Positions 60,053-64,000 of a stretch of 64,000 nt of DNA are shown here, piece by piece (position 1 is the stretch's first letter; each line of letters starts with the position of its first letter). The translations under genes and the position numbers were made by a program. The notes beneath the pieces are model-generated. The model searched no databases. It saw only the letters and a program-made list of their open reading frames with translations, and had not been told where the DNA came from. Source of the DNA: Prevotellaceae bacterium (GTDB lineage Bacteria; Bacteroidota; Bacteroidia; Bacteroidales; Bacteroidaceae); contig JAQYEW010000065.1 of assembly GCA_028723455.1 (NCBI GenBank), positions 1 to 64,000 on the forward strand. The letters run 5' to 3'.

Positions 60053-61051
60053 ATGACATTTGCTAACCCTACATACCTTTTCCTACTGTTTCTGCCGGTG
60101 CTGTATTTTATTTGGTACCTGCTTTTCCACGCGCACATGCACCCCAAGATGCGTGTGAGCAGTACGGATGCCTATCGCTTTTTGAGCCATACCTGGAAGC
60201 ATTATCTGTTGCATGTGCCCATGTTGCTGCGTTGTCTTTGTTTTTCTGCTGTCGTGATCGCATTGGCTCGTCCTCAAACCTCAAACAGCTGGAATCAAAC
60301 GGATGTGGAGGGTATTGACATTATGCTTTGCATGGATGTCAGCACAAGTATGCTGGCTGAGGATCTGACACCGAACCGCGTAAAGGCAGCGCGGGAAGTA
60401 GCTGTTGAATTTGTTTCTGGACGTCCCAACGACAATATCGGTCTTACGCTCTTTGCCGGTGAGGCATTCACGCAGTGTCCCATGACTACAGATCATGCCG
60501 TACTCATTAATATGCTTCAAAATTTACAGGTTGATATGACTGCCCGCGGCATGATAGAGGACGGTACCGCCATCGGTATGGGTTTGGCGAGTTCTGTGGC
60601 GCGTTTGAAGGACAGTAAGGCAAAGAGCAAAGTGATAATCCTGCTAACCGATGGTAGCAACAACCGAGGAGATATTTCACCCATTACGGCAGCTGAGATT
60701 GCCAAGAGTTTCGGTATTCGTGTTTATACCATCGGCGTAGGTACTAATGGTCTTGCCCGTTACCCCATGCCTGTAGCGGGAGGAGTACAATACGTGCAGC
60801 TGCCCGTTGAGATTGATTCAAAGACGTTGCAGAGTATTGCTGGCAAGACGGATGGAGAGTTTTATCGTGCTCAGAATACGCAAGCACTGTACAACGTTTA
60901 CAAAGAAATTGACCAGTTGGAGCGAACAAAGCTCACTACGAAAAAGTTCAGTAAGCGTCAGGAGGCTTTTATGCCCTTTACCTTGCTTGCGCTTATTGCA
61001 CTCGCTTTGGAGCTGTTGCTGCAAAACACGGTCTTGAAGCGAATTCCCTAA
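60053..61051 (+). CDS. batA: BatA-like VWA-domain membrane protein
   Basis: DIMLCMDVSTSMLAEDLTPNRV (MIDAS), TDGSNNRG. Confidence 0.88.
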   Translation: MTFANPTYLFLLFLPVLYFIWYLLFHAHMHPKMRVSSTDAYRFLSHTWKHYLLHVPMLLRCLCFSAVVIALARPQTSNSWNQTDVEGIDIMLCMDVSTSMLAEDLTPNRVKAAREVAVEFVSGRPNDNIGLTLFAGEAFTQCPMTTDHAVLINMLQNLQVDMTARGMIEDGTAIGMGLASSVARLKDSKAKSKVIILLTDGSNNRGDISPITAAEIAKSFGIRVYTIGVGTNGLARYPMPVAGGVQYVQLPVEIDSKTLQSIAGKTDGEFYRAQNTQALYNVYKEIDQLERTKLTTKKFSKRQEAFMPFTLLALIALALELLLQNTVLKRIP

Positions 61052-61072
61052 TACATCTAAATTACAAATAAC

Positions 61073-62782
61073 GTGTTTCGATTCGAGAACCCCGACATAC
61101 TCTATTTGCTGGCCATAATACCGGTTTTGGCTGTTTTGTATTATTTCAGCACCTGGCGCAAGAGACACCGCTTGCGTCAGTATGGTGATATGGAATTATT
61201 ACAGGGCCTGATGGTGGATGTCTCCGTTTGGCGCCCACAGTTAAAGCTGTGGCTTGCCCTCTTGGCGCTTGCCTGTATTATCATTGCGTTTGCCCGACCT
61301 CAGTACGGATCGAAAATAGATACCGTAGAGCGTAAGGGTATTGAGGCAATCATTGCCATTGATGTCAGCAATAGTATGTTGGCAGAGGATGTTCGACCCA
61401 GCCGGATGGAGAAGGCAAAGATGCTTTTCAGCAATATGGTGGACGAGATGAAGGATGATCAAGTGGGTATCGTGGTTTTTGCAGGTGATGCTTTCGTGCA
61501 ACTGCCAATCACGAACGATTATGTTTCTGCCAAGATGTTCTTGGACCAGATAGACCCTTCTATGATTCGCCAGCAAGGTACGGATATTGCTGCCGCCTTG
61601 AAGCTTGCCAGGCAAAGCTTCACACAACGCAAGAACGTATCCCGTGCTATTTTTGTAATTACTGATGGCGAGGATAATGAAGGCGGTGCTGTGGAAGCGG
61701 CAAAGGAAGCTAAGGAAAAGGGCATACATGTATTTATGTTAGGTGTAGGGAGTCCGGAAGGAGCACATATTCCCATACCGGGCACGGCGCAATATATCAT
61801 TGACGAGGAAGGTAATCCTGTCGTTTCCCGCTTGAACGAGGAAATGTGTCAGCAGATTGCCCGGGCGGGTGAAGGTGCCTACATCTATGTTGATAACAGT
61901 ACGTCGGCACAGAGTTCGCTTCAGAAATATGTCGATAAGTTGGCCAAAAGCAATCTTGAAAGCAATATTTATAGTGAATACGACGAGCAATTTCAAGGTT
62001 TTTTGCTGATTGCTCTTTTGCTCCTTATTATTGATGTTTTGCTTTTGGAACGTAAGACGCACTTGTTAAAGAGCCTCAGGTCCTTCGGGCGTGCAAGTAT
62101 GTTTCTACTGCTCCTTGTTTTGAGTGTAGGATTACAAGCCCAGAATCATCGTGATTATGTGCGTCGCGGCAATCGTTTCTTCCGTGATAGCATTTATGAT
62201 AAGGCACAGGTAGAGTACCAGAAAGGCTTCCAAAAGGATAGCCTTGATGTTCCTGTACAGTATAACCTGGCCAACACGCTTTTGCGTCAAAGCCAACCCA
62301 AAGAAGCTATGCGCCTTTTGGAACGTGCCGCTAAGGCAGAACGCAGCCCTCTGCGTCGTGCAAAGATTTTTCATAATATGGGACTCATTTTGCAAAGCCA
62401 AAAGCAGTATGGCCCGGCCATTCAAAGTTATATGGAGAGTTTGCGTAACAATCCGCATGATAATGAAACTCGTTATAACCTTGTTCTCTGTCAGCGTCAG
62501 TTGAAGAACAATCCTGATAATCAGGATAAAAAAGATGACAAGAAAGATGATAAGGACAAGAGGGAACAGGACAAGCAGCAGCAACAGAAGCAAAATCAGC
62601 CCAAGCAGGACGAGGAGAAGCAGGACAATACGCAGCAGCAAAAGCCCAAGCAGAACGAGATGAACAAAGAGAATGCGGAGCAGATGCTGAATGCAGCCTT
62701 GCAAAACGAGCGTCGCACTCAGGATAAGGTGAAACAACAGCAGATTCGAGGCGGACAACGTCGGTTGAAAAAGCAATGGTAA
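61073..62782 (+). CDS. Fused BatB (VWA) - BatC (TPR) protein
   Basis: VWA AIIAIDVSNSMLAEDVRPSRM..; second half TPR-like RRGNRFFRDSIYDKAQVEYQKGF..YNLANTLLRQSQPKEAMRLLERA, then K/Q/D-rich tail. Confidence 0.82.
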   Translation: MFRFENPDILYLLAIIPVLAVLYYFSTWRKRHRLRQYGDMELLQGLMVDVSVWRPQLKLWLALLALACIIIAFARPQYGSKIDTVERKGIEAIIAIDVSNSMLAEDVRPSRMEKAKMLFSNMVDEMKDDQVGIVVFAGDAFVQLPITNDYVSAKMFLDQIDPSMIRQQGTDIAAALKLARQSFTQRKNVSRAIFVITDGEDNEGGAVEAAKEAKEKGIHVFMLGVGSPEGAHIPIPGTAQYIIDEEGNPVVSRLNEEMCQQIARAGEGAYIYVDNSTSAQSSLQKYVDKLAKSNLESNIYSEYDEQFQGFLLIALLLLIIDVLLLERKTHLLKSLRSFGRASMFLLLLVLSVGLQAQNHRDYVRRGNRFFRDSIYDKAQVEYQKGFQKDSLDVPVQYNLANTLLRQSQPKEAMRLLERAAKAERSPLRRAKIFHNMGLILQSQKQYGPAIQSYMESLRNNPHDNETRYNLVLCQRQLKNNPDNQDKKDDKKDDKDKREQDKQQQQKQNQPKQDEEKQDNTQQQKPKQNEMNKENAEQMLNAALQNERRTQDKVKQQQIRGGQRRLKKQW

Positions 62783-62796
62783 GACAGAAAAGGGAA

Positions 62797-64000
62797 ATGA
62801 AACGCTTGAAATACATACTCATCTTTTGCCTATCGTGCCTTGCGGATATTGCATTGGCACAAGTGAGGGTAACTATCAATGCTCCTCATCAAGCCTTTGT
62901 AGGTCAGCGCATACAAGTGAGTTATACGGTGAATACACAGGACGTTGATGATTATAGCATCAATGATTTCTCTGGTTTTGACGTGCTGTATGGTCCAAGT
63001 ACCAGTCGTCAGAGCAGTTACTCAATCATCAACGGAAAAACCAATAGTTCCAGCACACTGACTTTTAGCTATACGCTGATGCCAACGAAGGAGGGGACAT
63101 ACAAACTGCCTGCATTGACTGTCCAAAGCGGTGGTAAGAAATATGCGAGTAACAGTGCTTCTGTGCAAGTATTGCCTGGCGATGACAAGTCTGCATCTAA
63201 TGGGCAGCAAGCAGGTAGCCAACGCAGTATGCGTACCCAGAATGCTGGCGAACAGATCTCCGGTAAGGACCTGTTTGTTACCGTTACGGCGAGTAAGACT
63301 AAGGTTTATGAGCAGGAAGCGGTATTGCTCACCTACAAACTATATACTTTGGTGAGTATTGACCAGTGTTCGGGTAAGATGCCCGAATTGGATGGCTTCC
63401 ATGTTCAGGAGATCGAACTGCCGCAACAGAAAAGTTTGAAGTATGAGGTACATAACGGACGCAACTATGGTACTGTAGTGTGGAGTCAGTATGTACTTTT
63501 CCCTCAGAAGACAGGGAGATTAACTGTTCCTGCCTTGCCATTTGATGTGGAAGTTGTGCAGCAAGACCGCAATGTGGACCCTTTTGACGCTTTCTTTGGC
63601 GGTGGTAGTACGTTGATGCGTGTGCAGAAACGTATTACTGCGCCAGCGGTGAATCTGGACGTGCGTGCTTTGCCTGCAAAGCCAGTCTCCTATACGGGCG
63701 CAGTGGGTAGCAACTTTACAATCAATGGCACTTTGAATCCTCAGCAGGTGGATGCCAATGATGCCGCTCAACTGCGTTTGGAAATAAAGGGTACGGGTAA
63801 TCTTAAATTGATGACAGCTCCGCAGGTGAATTGGCCTAAGGACTTTGAGGTTTATGACCCCAAAATGACAGAGAAGACCAAACTGACCACAGAGGGTGCT
63901 TCTGGAAGTATGGTATTTACTTATACCGTTGTGCCTCGCCACGGTGGTAAGTTCGTGGTTCCTCCTGTTGAATTTACTTATTTTGATACCAAGACGGATA
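62797..64000 (+). CDS. batD: BatD-like protein (3' truncated by window edge)
   Basis: MKRLKYILIFCLSCLADIALAQVRVTINAPHQAFVGQRIQVSYTVNTQDVDDYSINDF..; not in ORF track because it has no stop in the window. Confidence 0.85.
   Translation, partial: MKRLKYILIFCLSCLADIALAQVRVTINAPHQAFVGQRIQVSYTVNTQDVDDYSINDFSGFDVLYGPSTSRQSSYSIINGKTNSSSTLTFSYTLMPTKEGTYKLPALTVQSGGKKYASNSASVQVLPGDDKSASNGQQAGSQRSMRTQNAGEQISGKDLFVTVTASKTKVYEQEAVLLTYKLYTLVSIDQCSGKMPELDGFHVQEIELPQQKSLKYEVHNGRNYGTVVWSQYVLFPQKTGRLTVPALPFDVEVVQQDRNVDPFDAFFGGGSTLMRVQKRITAPAVNLDVRALPAKPVSYTGAVGSNFTINGTLNPQQVDANDAAQLRLEIKGTGNLKLMTAPQVNWPKDFEVYDPKMTEKTKLTTEGASGSMVFTYTVVPRHGGKFVVPPVEFTYFDTKTD

Overview
The window is ordinary-looking chromosome from a Bacteroidales bacterium, probably Prevotellaceae. 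The taxonomic call rests on TAnnTTTG promoter boxes, Prevotella-type C-terminal tails on secreted proteins, DUF4295 and DUF4301 proteins, serine palmitoyltransferase and a Bat operon. Coding density is high. I saw no transposase, prophage, CRISPR array or rRNA operon. Content in order: end of a DsbD-like gene; a heptamer repeat tract; a secreted tandem-repeat protein; an MFS permease with a nucleotidyltransferase/GHMP-kinase fusion; acyltransferase; SprT-like; nadC; C69 peptidase; phosphoglucomutase; NUDIX; 5'-nucleotidase; class III fbp; outer-membrane proteins; nspC; a four-tRNA cluster; ComF; GH25; RNase E/G; a 29-aa basic protein; zinc-ribbon/FHA; HU-like/TM/SPOR protein; rfbC; DEAD helicase; LptF/G; tgt; lon; trmN6; lipid kinase; spt; DUF4301; LMW-PTP; a secreted protein with a 56-aa peptide gene; a cysC-cysD-cysN-sulfotransferase operon; HU; WYL-like; ogt; a large glycosidase; kdgK-eda; map; tsaD; rpmB-rpmG-DUF4295; ftsY; rimO; HU; HU/TM/LysM; and a moxR-DUF58-Bat operon running off the right edge. 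The items most worth following up are: (i) two unrelated proteins with the same plan, a cytoplasmic HU-type DNA-binding fold, one TM and a periplasmic peptidoglycan-binding domain (LysM or SPOR), which are candidate nucleoid-to-wall tethers; (ii) a dedicated PAPS-synthesis plus sulfotransferase operon; (iii) an unannotated 56-aa peptide gene; (iv) the large inverted heptamer-repeat tract at 120-556. All family calls were made by eye, without database searches.
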